Shown here: piece by piece, positions 15,409-23,983 of the stretch
Numbering within the stretch: the first letter of the stretch is position 1
How the letters are laid out: each line of letters begins with the position of its first letter
The notes under the pieces: generated by a model
Databases searched by the model: none
Told to the model about the DNA's origin: nothing
Seen by the model: the letters and a program-made list of their open reading frames with translations, nothing else
Program-made: the position numbers and the translations under genes
NCBI GenBank assembly: GCA_017882065.1
Contig: JADGQD010000001.1
Span: forward strand, 1 to 35,683
Origin: Anaerolineales bacterium
GTDB taxonomy: Bacteria; Chloroflexota; Anaerolineae; Anaerolineales; Villigracilaceae
DNA length: 35,683 nucleotides
Direction of reading: 5' to 3'

Positions 15409-16332
15409 ATGAAACATTTTCTCGACATTTTCGACCACTCGCCGGAAGAATTGCAGGACCTCCTTGACTTGGCGATCCGTTTGAAGAAAGAACATTTTGC
15501 AACAGGCAACCCGCCTCTTTTCAAAGGCAAGGTGCTGGGGATGATTTTCCAGAAGCCCAGCCTGCGGACGCGCGTCTCGTTCGACATGGCGATGCGTCAC
15601 ATGGGCGGCGATGCGTTGTATCTCTCGCCGAACGAAATCGGCCTCGGCAAGCGCGAGTCAATCGCGGATGTGTCGCGCGTGCTTTCAGGCTATGTCCAGG
15701 CCGTGATGGCGCGTGTCTTCGAGCACGCTCACTTGCTGGAACTGGCCAGGTGGTCTTCGGTGCCGATCATCAACGGTTTGAGCGATTACAGCCATCCATG
15801 CCAGGCGATGGCCGATGCCCTGACCATTGAAGAGAAATTTGGCAAAGTGAAAGGTCTGAATGTGGTCTTCGTCGGCGACGGGAATAACGTAGCCGTCTCA
15901 CTGATGCAGATTTCGGTCAAACTAGGTTGGAACTTTACGATTGCCAACCCCGAAGGCTACGATATGCCGGCCGGGAGTATCGAACAGGCCAAAAAGGTCG
16001 CGGCAGGTACCGGGTCCAAACTTGCTTTTCTGCGCGATCCGCATAAGGCGGTTAAAAACGCCCAGGCCATTTACACCGATACCTGGACAAGTATGGGCCA
16101 GGAAGAAGAAACTACCAAACGTGAAGCTGTCTTCCCGCCTTACCAGGTCAACGCGAAACTCGTCAGCGAAGCAGACAAGGAGGTTATCGTAATGCACTGC
16201 CTGCCGGCCCACCGCAACCACGAGTTGACCGACGAGGTGGCCGACGGCCCGCACTCGGTCATCTTCCCACAGGCGCACAACCGTCTGCATGCCCAGAAGG
16301 CGGTTCTGGCACGTTTATTCGGTGTTGCGTAG
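15409..16332 (+). CDS. argF: Ornithine carbamoyltransferase
   Basis: 307-aa enzyme joining ornithine and carbamoyl phosphate to citrulline, reversible in vivo. The carbamoyl-phosphate loop is SLRTR (51-55, in FQKPSLRTRVSF), with HPCQAMADALT and the ornithine-site HCLPAHR near the C-terminus. Length fits catabolic or anabolic OTCs. ATG 15409 has a GGAAGAG site; the in-frame TTG at 15403 is disfavoured. Neighbours downstream are ornithine aminotransferase and alanine dehydrogenase, so a degradative role is possible. No arcA, arcC or other arg genes are in the window. Confidence 0.95.
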   Translation: MKHFLDIFDHSPEELQDLLDLAIRLKKEHFATGNPPLFKGKVLGMIFQKPSLRTRVSFDMAMRHMGGDALYLSPNEIGLGKRESIADVSRVLSGYVQAVMARVFEHAHLLELARWSSVPIINGLSDYSHPCQAMADALTIEEKFGKVKGLNVVFVGDGNNVAVSLMQISVKLGWNFTIANPEGYDMPAGSIEQAKKVAAGTGSKLAFLRDPHKAVKNAQAIYTDTWTSMGQEEETTKREAVFPPYQVNAKLVSEADKEVIVMHCLPAHRNHELTDEVADGPHSVIFPQAHNRLHAQKAVLARLFGVA

Positions 16333-16354
16333 GTACGACTTAAGTCGTTACTAC
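16329..16354. repeat. Palindrome on the argF stop codon (GTAG...CTAC family)
   Basis: Outer GTAG (16329-16332) pairs with CTAC (16351-16354) and inner ACGACTT (16335-16341) pairs with AAGTCGT (16342-16348), separated by two mismatched positions on each side. The argF TAG is part of it. No T-tract follows. It resembles the palindrome at 22913-22940. Confidence 0.75.
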
Positions 16355-16370
16355 TTGCGTTTGGTGAAAA

Positions 16371-17573
16371 ATGAAAACACAAGAGTACATTGCTCTCGAA
16401 GAACAATACGGAGCCCATAACTATCATCCGCTGGACGTGGTCATCACGCGCGGTGAAGGGGTATGGGTTTACGATGTGGACGGCCGGAAATACCTGGACT
16501 GCCTGTCGGCCTACTCAGCAGTTAACCAGGGACACATTCACCCGAAAATCCTGGCTGCACTGGTCGAACAGGCCGGGAAAATCACCCTGACCTCGCGGGC
16601 CTTCCGCAACGATCAGTTACCTCTCTTTTACAAAGAACTCTCCGAGTTGACCGGCTATGAGATGTCCCTGCCGATGAACTCCGGGGCGGAGGCTGTGGAG
16701 ACGGCACTCAAGATTGCCCGCAAGTGGGCGTACCAGGTCAAGAAAGTTCCGCGCCATCAGGCGGAAATCATCACCTGCACCGGTAATTTCCACGGGCGCA
16801 CCATCACCACCATTTCCTTCTCCACCGAGCCGCTCTACCGTGACGATTTCGGCCCCTTTACGCCGGGGTTTGTCACCGTGCCTTATGGCGACGCGAACGC
16901 CATCGCCAAGGCCATCACGCCCAATACGGCTGCTGTCTTCCTCGAGCCCATCCAGGGCGAGGGCGGGGTCATTATCCCGCCAAAAGGCTATCTCAAGAAG
17001 GTCGCTGAAATATGCAAGAAGGACAATGTATTGTTCATCGCGGACGAAATCCAGACAGGTCTGGGTCGAACTGGGAAACTGTTTGCCGCACAGCACGAGG
17101 ATGTGCGCCCGGATGTGACCGTTATCGGTAAAGCCCTGGCAGGTGGCTTTTACCCGGTCTCTGCTGTGTTAGCCGACAAGGAAGTGTTAGGGCTGTTTAC
17201 TCCTGGCGAGCACGGTTCGACCTTCGGCGGTAATCCGCTGGCGGCAGCCATCGCGCGTGCGGCTTTGAAAGTCATTGTAGAAGAGAATCTTATACTGCGC
17301 TCGGCGGAATTGGGCGAGTATTTCATCGAGCAGTTGAGCGAGATTCCCAGTCCACACGTTAAAGAAGTGCGCGGCAAGGGTCTGCTTATCGGCGTTGAGC
17401 TGAACGAAAAGGCTGGCGGCGCACGACGTTTTTGCGAAGCTTTGCAAAATAAGAGTATCCTTGCCAAGGAGACGCACGAACGCGTCATTCGATTTGCCCC
17501 ACCGTTGGTGATTGACAAAGAAACCATTGATTGGGCGCTGCCCTTAATCCGTGACGTTTTGAACATGGAGTAG
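16371..17573 (+). CDS. rocD: Ornithine aminotransferase
   Basis: 400-aa class III PLP aminotransferase moving the delta-amino group of ornithine to 2-oxoglutarate, giving glutamate-5-semialdehyde. The N-terminal YGAHNYHPLDVVITRGEGVWVYDVDGR is diagnostic of OAT against acetylornithine aminotransferase. The PLP lysine is K254 in VIGKALAGGFYPVSA; ADEIQTGLGRTGKLFA and EHGSTFGGNPL are also present. It sits 38 bases after argF with a palindrome between and before alanine dehydrogenase. It is probably part of an ornithine degradation block. Confidence 0.94.
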   Translation: MKTQEYIALEEQYGAHNYHPLDVVITRGEGVWVYDVDGRKYLDCLSAYSAVNQGHIHPKILAALVEQAGKITLTSRAFRNDQLPLFYKELSELTGYEMSLPMNSGAEAVETALKIARKWAYQVKKVPRHQAEIITCTGNFHGRTITTISFSTEPLYRDDFGPFTPGFVTVPYGDANAIAKAITPNTAAVFLEPIQGEGGVIIPPKGYLKKVAEICKKDNVLFIADEIQTGLGRTGKLFAAQHEDVRPDVTVIGKALAGGFYPVSAVLADKEVLGLFTPGEHGSTFGGNPLAAAIARAALKVIVEENLILRSAELGEYFIEQLSEIPSPHVKEVRGKGLLIGVELNEKAGGARRFCEALQNKSILAKETHERVIRFAPPLVIDKETIDWALPLIRDVLNME

Positions 17574-17616
17574 ATCGGTTTACCTGCCGGATATCCAACT
17601 ACCATTGGAGGATGAG

Positions 17617-18696
17617 ATGAACATCTGTATCCCAAAAGAACGCCGTCCGTTTGAATACCGTGTGGGGCTTTCCCCCATGGGAGTGGAAATCCTAATTCAG
17701 AATGGACATACTGTATTTATTGAGCACGATGCTGGCCAGGGTGCAGGCTTCGCGGACAAAGAATATGACAAAGTGGGAGCAAAGATTGCCTACGCTGTGG
17801 ATGAAATCTACGGGCGGGCGGAACTCCTGCTCAAGATTGCCCGTCCGCTCGATGATGAACTGGACATGCTCCAGCCGGGCACAACGATCGCCGGTCTCCT
17901 GCATCTGGCGTCTGCCAAGCAAAACAAGATTGACGCCCTGCTGAAGGATAAAATCACCGCCATTGCTTATGAACAAATCGAGGAAGCAGACGGCTCTCTG
18001 CCTGTCCTGCGCCCGTTTAGCCAGATTGGCGGCGCCATGGCGGCGGAGGTGGCTTCCCGTCTAATGCAAAGCGACCACGGCGGACGCGGCGTCCTCCTGG
18101 GCGGCCTCCCCGGCATTCCGCCTGCCGAGGTGGTTATCATCGGTGCAGGGATATCCGGCACCTACGCGGCGCGCGCCTTTAAAGGCCTGGGTGCACACGT
18201 GACGGTCCTCGATAAAGGCCTCAATGCATTGCAGCGCATCAGCCAGTACGACTCGAATTTCGTCACCATGCTCTCCACCCCGCGCAACATCGCCCGCGTC
18301 TGTGAATATGCAGATGTGCTTGTGGGTGCGGTTCTGGTGCCGGGTGCCCGTTCCCCGATCATCATCACGCGTGAGATGGTAAAGAAAATGAAGCACCGGT
18401 CTGTTTTTATTGATATCAGCATTGACCAGGGCGGGTGCAGTGAAACCTCCCGTCCGACAACCCATGAACACCCCTCTTATGTTGAAGAGAATGTGGTGCA
18501 CTATTGTGTACCCAATATGCCAAGTGTGGTGGCGCGGACTGCCACGTATGGTTTTGTAAATGCAGCCATTGCATACATCCTGGAGATTGCAAATCTGGGC
18601 GTGGACAAGGCCATTGAAAATCCTGCCATCGAGGCCGGCGTCAACACCTATAAAGGTGAACTGCGCCACCTTTCCCGCCTGAAGAATAAGGAGTAA
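17617..18696 (+). CDS. ald: Alanine dehydrogenase
   Basis: 359-aa NAD-dependent enzyme of the AlaDH/PNT family, interconverting alanine and pyruvate plus ammonia. Substrate-binding residues of the family are kept: the arginine of YRVGLSP, the lysine of LLLKIARP and the histidine of GLLHLA. The aspartate is kept in IDISIDQGGCSETSRPTTH. The Rossmann motif is GAGISGTYAA. It differs from textbook AlaDH in using NMPSVVARTATYGFVNAAIAY where NMPGAVPRTST is common, so a divergent specificity cannot be excluded. The start is ATG 17617 with GGAGG five bases upstream. It probably releases ammonium from amino groups collected by the aminotransferase upstream. Confidence 0.88.
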   Translation: MNICIPKERRPFEYRVGLSPMGVEILIQNGHTVFIEHDAGQGAGFADKEYDKVGAKIAYAVDEIYGRAELLLKIARPLDDELDMLQPGTTIAGLLHLASAKQNKIDALLKDKITAIAYEQIEEADGSLPVLRPFSQIGGAMAAEVASRLMQSDHGGRGVLLGGLPGIPPAEVVIIGAGISGTYAARAFKGLGAHVTVLDKGLNALQRISQYDSNFVTMLSTPRNIARVCEYADVLVGAVLVPGARSPIIITREMVKKMKHRSVFIDISIDQGGCSETSRPTTHEHPSYVEENVVHYCVPNMPSVVARTATYGFVNAAIAYILEIANLGVDKAIENPAIEAGVNTYKGELRHLSRLKNKE

Positions 18697-18699
18697 AAG

Positions 18700-20010
18700 A
18701 TGGATTGGAATAGTATTTATCAATCGCGCGTGAAAACGGCAGAGGAGGCAATTCAAGCGGTCAAGTCTGGGAATCGAATCTTTATGACCGGCAACGTTTC
18801 AGTACCGCAGAAACTTCTGGCCGCCCTCGTGGCATACGCGCCCAAATTGAAGGATGTGCAGATTTGTCAGGCGCTTTCTGTTGGCCCTGCTGACTATGTC
18901 AATCCGGAAATGGAAGGTCATTTGCGGGTCAATTCGATGTTCGTATGCGCCAATATCAGAAAAGCAGTGCAGGAAGGCCGCGCTGATTTTACTCCCGTGC
19001 TGCTCTCTGAATTTCCTCTGCTCTTCAAGGATAACCTCCTCCCTGTGGACGTGGCGTTCGTCCACGTCTCCCCGCCTGACGAGCACGGTTTCTGCTCGCT
19101 GGGTGTGGAAGTCGGTCTTACCAAATCCCCGGCAGAATCGGCAAAAATCATCATTGCCGAAGTCAACGACCAGATGCCGCGTACCCTGGGCGACTCGTTT
19201 ATTCACGTCAGCCGCCTGACGCATATTGTGCCGGTCAATTACCCGATTCCTGAAATGCCGATGTCTGGCGAGGCTACCGACCCAATTACCGAACGGTTGG
19301 CCGGTTACGTGGCCGACCTCATCCCAGATGGCGCCACAATGCAGATGGGTATCGGAGCTATACCGGATGCGGTATTAAAATTCCTTTTCCATAAAAAAGA
19401 CCTGGGCGTACACAGCGAACTGATTTCAGACGGCGTTATAGATTTGGTTGAGGCTGGCGTGCTGACAAGTGCTCGCAAAACCTTACTCCCCGGCAAGATT
19501 GTGCTCGGTTTTGTGCTTGGCTCCAAGCGCCTGTATAGTTGGGTGAACGACAACCCGCTATGCGAATTTCGCCGCACCGAGTACGTCAACGACCCGTTTG
19601 TCATCGCCCAGAACGACAAAATGGTGGCCATCAACTCAGCCATCGAAATTGACCTGACCGGGCAGGTTTGTGCAGACAGCATAGGCCCCAAATTTTTTAG
19701 CGGCATCGGCGGTCAATTCGATTTTATCTATGGCGCTTCCCGTTCGAAGGGCGGTATCCCGATCATTGCCATGCCCAGCACCAATGTCATGAAAGATGGT
19801 ACACCCGCCAGCAAGATTGTCCCGATGCTCAAACAGGGCGCGGGCGTCGTCACCGGCCGTAATCACGTCCATTTTGTCGTCACCGAATACGGCGTGGCCG
19901 ACCTGTACGGCAAGTCCATTCGCCAGCGGGTCAAGGCGCTCATTGGTGTTGCGCATCCCGATTTCCGCGCCGACCTGGAAAAACAGGCCAACGAACTGAA
20001 CTGGATTTAG
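18700..20010 (+). CDS. Acetyl-CoA hydrolase/CoA-transferase family protein
   Basis: 436-aa family I CoA-transferase related to 4-hydroxybutyrate/butyrate:acetate CoA-transferases and acetyl-CoA hydrolases. Family motifs include HVSPPDEHGFCSLGVEV, MQMGIGAIPDAV, the HSELISDGV segment that supplies the catalytic glutamate, the GIGGQFDFIYGA CoA-binding loop and VVTEYGVADLYGKS. The ribosome site AAGGAG is clear and the gene starts three bases after the ald stop, so they are coupled. Substrate not determinable. In this context it may move CoA between acetate and a product of amino-acid fermentation, or recover energy from an acyl-CoA. Confidence 0.9.
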   Translation: MDWNSIYQSRVKTAEEAIQAVKSGNRIFMTGNVSVPQKLLAALVAYAPKLKDVQICQALSVGPADYVNPEMEGHLRVNSMFVCANIRKAVQEGRADFTPVLLSEFPLLFKDNLLPVDVAFVHVSPPDEHGFCSLGVEVGLTKSPAESAKIIIAEVNDQMPRTLGDSFIHVSRLTHIVPVNYPIPEMPMSGEATDPITERLAGYVADLIPDGATMQMGIGAIPDAVLKFLFHKKDLGVHSELISDGVIDLVEAGVLTSARKTLLPGKIVLGFVLGSKRLYSWVNDNPLCEFRRTEYVNDPFVIAQNDKMVAINSAIEIDLTGQVCADSIGPKFFSGIGGQFDFIYGASRSKGGIPIIAMPSTNVMKDGTPASKIVPMLKQGAGVVTGRNHVHFVVTEYGVADLYGKSIRQRVKALIGVAHPDFRADLEKQANELNWI

Positions 20011-20049
20011 TCATTGGGCGGCGTGGAGACCGATTCTGCAAATAAACAT

Positions 20050-20076
20050 AAGGGCGGCCAATCAGCCGCCCTTTGG
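20050..20076 (+). terminator. GC-rich hairpin terminator after the CoA-transferase gene
   Basis: AAGGGCGGC (20050-20058) pairs with GCCGCCCTT (20065-20073) across a 6-base loop. Only a short T-tract (TTT) follows, so termination may be partial. It lies immediately upstream of the pyk TATAAT box and separates the two transcripts. Confidence 0.6.
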
Positions 20077-20078
20077 CA

Positions 20079-20090
20079 TATAATAGGGAC
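20079..20090 (+). promoter_or_regulatory. TATAAT box, leaderless promoter of pyk
   Basis: TATAAT (20079-20084) is followed by six bases (AGGGAC) and the pyk ATG at 20091, the same geometry as three other genes in the window. No good -35 box was found. Confidence 0.62.
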
Positions 20091-21509
20091 ATGGATAGAA
20101 AAGCTAAAATTGTTGCCACGATGGGGCCAGCCAGCCAGGACGAGGCCGTTCTTGAGAAATTGTTCCTGACCGGGATGGATGTTGCCCGCCTGAACTTTTC
20201 GTATGGAACGCACGAATCGCACGCCGCCTGGACCCTGTCCCTGCGCGCCATTGCGACGCGTCTGGGGCGGCCCCTGGCGATCCTCCAGGACCTGCAAGGG
20301 CCGAAGATCCGCATCGGTGTGCTGCCCGAGCCGTTGACACTCGCGGCAGATCAGCAGGTCCGGCTATACCCGGAGGACGCAGCCAGGCCCGTTGGTGTTT
20401 CCATCCCGGTTGATTTTCCACAACTATTTGGTGCAGTCAAACCCGGCGATCGCATCCTGCTCGATGATGGGCGGCTGGCTCTGACGGTTCAATCCGTGGG
20501 GAGGAAACAAGTGCTGGCCGAAGTTAAAACCGGCGGCAGATTGTCCTCCCATAAGGGCATCAACCTGCCCGGGATCTCGCTCGATATCCCGGCTTTCACC
20601 GAAAAAGACGCCGAAGACCTGGAATTTGGTCTCTCCCTGGATGTGGACGTTGTGGCGATGTCTTTTGTCCAGACCGCGCAGGATGTGAAGACGGTCCGGG
20701 AGCTTGTCAAGGCGGGCGGCGAGAACAGCCCGCTGTTGATTGCCAAACTGGAGCGTCCCAAAGCGCTTGATAACCTCGAAGAAATCCTGGACGTGGTGGA
20801 CGGCGTGATGGTGGCGCGCGGCGATCTGGGGGTCGAGATGGCTCCGGAAGACGTGCCCGGTGCACAGAAGCGCATCATACAGGTTGCCAACCGCAAGGGC
20901 AAACTCGTCATCACGGCCACGCAGATGCTCGAGTCCATGATTCACAACCCTCTCCCGACGCGTGCCGAGGCTTCTGACGTCGCTAATGCCATCTACGATG
21001 GGACGGATGCTGTTATGCTCTCTGCTGAAACAGCGGCGGGTGAATACCCGGTGGAAAGTGTGGCGCTGATGGATCGGATTGTGCGCCAGGCCGAAGAAAA
21101 TTACGACCAATGGGGGCACGGGCAGGTACTGGAAACCGACGAGCATGATGATGTCGTTGCGATTGCCTACGCCGCAAGAGAACTGGCCAAGGACCGCGAC
21201 GTGGAAGCGATTGCCGTCTTCACCCGCACCGGGCGGACGGCCATCCTGATGTCTAAAGCCCGTCCGTGCGTGCCGGTGCTGGCCTTCACGCCGGTTGAGG
21301 AAACCTACCGGCGCATGGCGCTGGCCTGGGGCGTGACACCTTACCGCGTCCCCTGGGCGGATACGATGGAAGAGATGATCGGGCATGTGGAAACTGCCCT
21401 GCGGGAGAGCGGCCTCGTCCGGCCGGGTGGACAGGTGGTGCTGGTCTCGGGCTTCCCGGTGCGTGATTTCAGGCAGCCCAATATGGCGCTGCTGCATACG
21501 GTTGGTTGA
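20091..21509 (+). CDS. pyk: Pyruvate kinase
   Basis: 472-aa glycolytic enzyme converting phosphoenolpyruvate and ADP to pyruvate and ATP. Motifs are KIVATMGPAS at the N-terminus, LNFSYGTHESH, LQDLQGPKIRIG, IAKLERPKALDNLEEI, MVARGDLGVEM and TQMLESMIHNPLPTRAEASDVANAIYDGTDAVMLSAETAAGEYP. The C-terminal regulatory domain is present without the extra PEP-utiliser domain. The start is 20091 because TATAAT lies six bases before it; the in-frame ATG at 20073 would precede the promoter. It converges with the EamA gene, with 29 bases between. Confidence 0.97.
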   Translation: MDRKAKIVATMGPASQDEAVLEKLFLTGMDVARLNFSYGTHESHAAWTLSLRAIATRLGRPLAILQDLQGPKIRIGVLPEPLTLAADQQVRLYPEDAARPVGVSIPVDFPQLFGAVKPGDRILLDDGRLALTVQSVGRKQVLAEVKTGGRLSSHKGINLPGISLDIPAFTEKDAEDLEFGLSLDVDVVAMSFVQTAQDVKTVRELVKAGGENSPLLIAKLERPKALDNLEEILDVVDGVMVARGDLGVEMAPEDVPGAQKRIIQVANRKGKLVITATQMLESMIHNPLPTRAEASDVANAIYDGTDAVMLSAETAAGEYPVESVALMDRIVRQAEENYDQWGHGQVLETDEHDDVVAIAYAARELAKDRDVEAIAVFTRTGRTAILMSKARPCVPVLAFTPVEETYRRMALAWGVTPYRVPWADTMEEMIGHVETALRESGLVRPGGQVVLVSGFPVRDFRQPNMALLHTVG

Positions 21510-21538
21510 ATTGCTGGAGCGGACACGTGGGTGCGCCC

Positions 21539-22411
21539 TTACTCTTTACTGGAAATAATTAATCCGATCCCGATAAAAATGCCCCCCACGATGAACAGGG
21601 GGTTAATATTGTCCCCCAGGAAAATGGCGCCCAGAACAGTCCCGACGACCGGCTGGGCGAAGAAAGTCAACGAAGCAACGCCCGCCTCCAGTTTCGCGAA
21701 GGCCGTGTTCCACAGGTACATGGCCAGGGCGGTGGAAATGATGCCCAAGAAGAGCACCCCGGCGACCACACCCCAGCCGATCGGACCATAGCCCCGCGTC
21801 GCCGCCTCCCAAGCCCCCAGCGGTAGGCAGACCGGCAGCCCGCCAGCGAAGGCGATCAGGCTGGTGGAGAGCACGTCCACATTGCGCGTCACCCGGCGGA
21901 CCAAGACCGAGTACAGCGCCCAGGTCAGCGCCGCGGCGACCAGGCTCAAGTTGCCCCAGAACAGCTGCGAGGAGAGCTGGGCGGTGCGCGGGTCGATGAC
22001 TGCCAGCACGCCCAGGCTGGCGACAACCAGTGCCAGCAGGCGGCGGGGGGTGATCTTCTCTTTGAGAATGATGGCGGCGAAAAGCAGGATGAAGGCCGGG
22101 GTGGCCGAGGTGACCAGCGAGCCGTTGGCCGCCGTGGAGAGGTTCGTGCCGACGAACTGGAAGCCGAGCGAGACTCCATAGCCGATTAGCCCGACTGCGA
22201 ATACGCCCCAGAACTGTTTGGCTGTTACCTTCCAATTTTTCCGTACCAGAACGATGACTGCCAGGGTCAGTATGCCCAGCACCAGCCTCAGGACGATCAG
22301 CGAGAAGGGCGGGATGATGGCCATAACGGCCTTGCTGACCACGTACATGCCGCCCCAGATGGCGGTGGCGGTCAGGCCGGCGAGGATGCCGAGCAGCGAA
22401 TCTCGTTTCAT
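21539..22411 (-). CDS. EamA/DMT-superfamily transporter
   Basis: 290-aa inner-membrane protein with about ten transmembrane segments arranged as two EamA halves. The first half begins with GLTATAIWGGMYVVSKAV, and the second with ALTWALYSVLVRRVTRNVD and the GTVLGAIFLGDNINPLFIVGG block. Members export amino acids, nucleotides or other metabolites; the substrate cannot be read here. AAGGA precedes ATG 22411, and a TATAAT at 22448-22443 gives it a separate promoter with a normal leader. The gene follows arfB across a hairpin. Confidence 0.9.
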   Translation of the reverse strand: MKRDSLLGILAGLTATAIWGGMYVVSKAVMAIIPPFSLIVLRLVLGILTLAVIVLVRKNWKVTAKQFWGVFAVGLIGYGVSLGFQFVGTNLSTAANGSLVTSATPAFILLFAAIILKEKITPRRLLALVVASLGVLAVIDPRTAQLSSQLFWGNLSLVAAALTWALYSVLVRRVTRNVDVLSTSLIAFAGGLPVCLPLGAWEAATRGYGPIGWGVVAGVLFLGIISTALAMYLWNTAFAKLEAGVASLTFFAQPVVGTVLGAIFLGDNINPLFIVGGIFIGIGLIISSKE

Positions 22412-22442
22412 TGGCGGGGGTCCTTGGGCGCAGATTTTGATG

Positions 22443-22448
22443 ATTATA
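22443..22448 (-). promoter_or_regulatory. TATAAT box of the EamA transporter gene
   Basis: Minus-strand TATAAT lies 31 bases before ATG 22411, leaving a ~25-base leader with AAGGA. It contrasts with the leaderless genes of the window. The -35 region is weak. Confidence 0.45.
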
Positions 22449-22455
22449 ACAGCAG

Positions 22456-22476
22456 GGGCGAGTCCGAGACTCGCCC
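22456..22476. repeat. Hairpin directly after the arfB stop
   Basis: GGGCGAGT (22456-22463) pairs with ACTCGCCC (22469-22476) across a 5-base loop, and it abuts the arfB stop codon at 22477-22479. There is no T-tract on the minus strand. It may act as a 3'-end stabiliser, a non-canonical terminator or an interspersed palindrome. Confidence 0.7.
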
Positions 22477-22902
22477 TTACTCTTCGTATTCCTTTTTCGA
22501 TTGCCGTATGCGTTTGACCGCTCCCCGGCGCTTCTTGGAATCCACTCGCCTCATCCGGGATGCCATGGTTGGACGGGTAGGTTGCCGCTTCTTTGGCTTG
22601 ACCAGCGCCTTCTGGATGAGCGCCGCCAGCCGCAGTTCGGCATCGGCGCGGTTCTGCTCTTGAGCGCGGTAGCGTTTGGCCTCGATAAGCAGGACACCCT
22701 CCCCGGTCATTTTCGCCCCGGCGAGTTTGACCAGCCGCGCCTTTACATCCTCTGCCAGTGACGGGGAATTGCGCACGTCAAAGCGCAGTTGGACAGCGGT
22801 TGCCACCTTGTTGACGTTCTGTCCGCCGGGGCCAGAGGCCCGCACGAAAGTGCAGGTCAGTTCGTCGTCGGGAATAGAGAGGGTGGAAGTGATTTGGAGC
22901 AT
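22477..22902 (-). CDS. arfB: Alternative ribosome-rescue factor ArfB
   Basis: 141-aa peptidyl-tRNA hydrolase that releases ribosomes stalled without a stop codon. The RF-1-like catalytic GGQ is at 26-28 in ASGPGGQNVNK. The C-terminal tail is strongly basic (KPKKRQPTRP...SKKRRGAVKRIRQSKK), as needed to enter the empty mRNA channel. Length and tail match ArfB/YaeJ rather than a full release factor. It follows the korB stop by 40 bases, with a 28-bp palindrome between. No clear ribosome site is seen before ATG 22902. Confidence 0.94.
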   Translation of the reverse strand: MLQITSTLSIPDDELTCTFVRASGPGGQNVNKVATAVQLRFDVRNSPSLAEDVKARLVKLAGAKMTGEGVLLIEAKRYRAQEQNRADAELRLAALIQKALVKPKKRQPTRPTMASRMRRVDSKKRRGAVKRIRQSKKEYEE

Positions 22903-22912
22903 AAAGATTGAA

Positions 22913-22940
22913 GTAGTGGCGACCAGCTGGTCGCCACTAC
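22913..22940. repeat. Perfect 28-bp palindrome after korB (GTAG...CTAC family)
   Basis: GTAGTGGCGACCAG (22913-22926) is followed directly by its exact complement CTGGTCGCCACTAC (22927-22940), with no loop. It begins two bases after the korB stop on the minus strand and ends 10 bases before the arfB start. There is no T-tract. Confidence 0.85.
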
Positions 22941-22942
22941 GG

Positions 22943-23983
22943 TTAGAACATCATTGCATTGATCTTCTCAATCGTCTCACGCGCGGGCCGTAGGTCCGGA
23001 TCGGCAAGGCGGTTGAGAGGGGTATCCACCAGGTTGAAAGTTTCGGTCAAGGTGGGTTTGGACTCGTTAATATAGAGCAGTCCGGTCACCAACCAGTTGT
23101 TCAGTTGGGTGCTTTCCAGCATCTGAAAGGCATTCGCCCGACTGGTGGGGTCATAGTCTTTTTCGAGTTTCTTCAGGAGCACGGTCGAACCGTCGTGCAT
23201 GCTGACTTCGCGCACAGTGCCTTCGGCGAATTCGCCTTGCAGTTCGATTTCGTCCAATGCCGGGATGAAGGAAATCTCATGCAGGGGCGCTTCGTGGTCC
23301 TTCCCCCAGGTGTAGGAGTGGGTGGCGTCCTCCTGGTTGTTGAAGGTCACGCACGGGCTGATAATGTCAAGCACTGCCACGCCGTGATGGCTAAGGGCGG
23401 CTTTGAGCAGTTCCTTGACCTGTTTGGCGTCACCAGCGAAGGAACGTGCCACAAAAGTGGCATTGGATGCCAGGGCTTCCATACAGATGTCCACGGGCAT
23501 ATATTGATTGGTGCCTTGGTGCTTCAGGTTCAGACCCACCTCGGCCGTGGCCGAGAACTGACCTTTTGTCAGGCCATAGACGCCGTTGTTCTCGACGATG
23601 TACACAATCGGTGCGTTGCGGCGTACCATGTGTTTAAAACCGCCCATCCCGATGGAGGCGGTATCGCCGTCGCCGGAAATGCCGATGGCGCGCAGGGTTG
23701 TATCGGCGAACAGCGCGCCGGTGGCAAGCGAGGACATGCGTCCGTGCAAGCCGTTGAAGCCGAAGGAGCGGTTCAGGAAATAAGCCGGGCTTTTAGACGA
23801 GCAACCAATGCCGCTGAACTTCATGATTTCTTCCGGGACGATATTCAGGTCGTAGCAGGCGGTGATGATCTGGTTGGCAATGGAATTGTGTCCACAGCCC
23901 TGGCAGAGCGTGCTGGGCAGGCCGCGGTAATCGTTTTTGGAAAGGCCAGCCTTGTTGGTTTGAACGGGAGCGGGTGTGGTCAT
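22943..23983 (-). CDS. korB: 2-oxoacid:ferredoxin oxidoreductase, beta subunit
   Basis: 346-aa thiamine-diphosphate-binding subunit. CQGCGH (C27, C30) near the N-terminus and KFSGIGCSSKSPAYF are family cysteines; ThDP/Mg binding is GDGDTASIGMGGF plus VENNGVYGLTKGQFSAT. With the gamma-alpha subunit it oxidatively decarboxylates a 2-oxoacid, most likely 2-oxoglutarate, to acyl-CoA with ferredoxin as acceptor. The reaction is reversible in autotrophs. The start is ATG 23983, overlapping the korA stop (TAATG) with AGGAGGAG upstream; the open frame to 24022 lies in korA. A pyruvate-type specificity cannot be excluded. Confidence 0.92.
   Translation of the reverse strand: MTTPAPVQTNKAGLSKNDYRGLPSTLCQGCGHNSIANQIITACYDLNIVPEEIMKFSGIGCSSKSPAYFLNRSFGFNGLHGRMSSLATGALFADTTLRAIGISGDGDTASIGMGGFKHMVRRNAPIVYIVENNGVYGLTKGQFSATAEVGLNLKHQGTNQYMPVDICMEALASNATFVARSFAGDAKQVKELLKAALSHHGVAVLDIISPCVTFNNQEDATHSYTWGKDHEAPLHEISFIPALDEIELQGEFAEGTVREVSMHDGSTVLLKKLEKDYDPTSRANAFQMLESTQLNNWLVTGLLYINESKPTLTETFNLVDTPLNRLADPDLRPARETIEKINAMMF

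Noticed and set aside
20424..21497. A 357-codon minus-strand frame opposite pyk, and a similar 343-codon frame opposite typA (753-1784)
   Set aside because: Both are shadows: His/Arg-rich low-information translations with no motif, opposite highly conserved genes.
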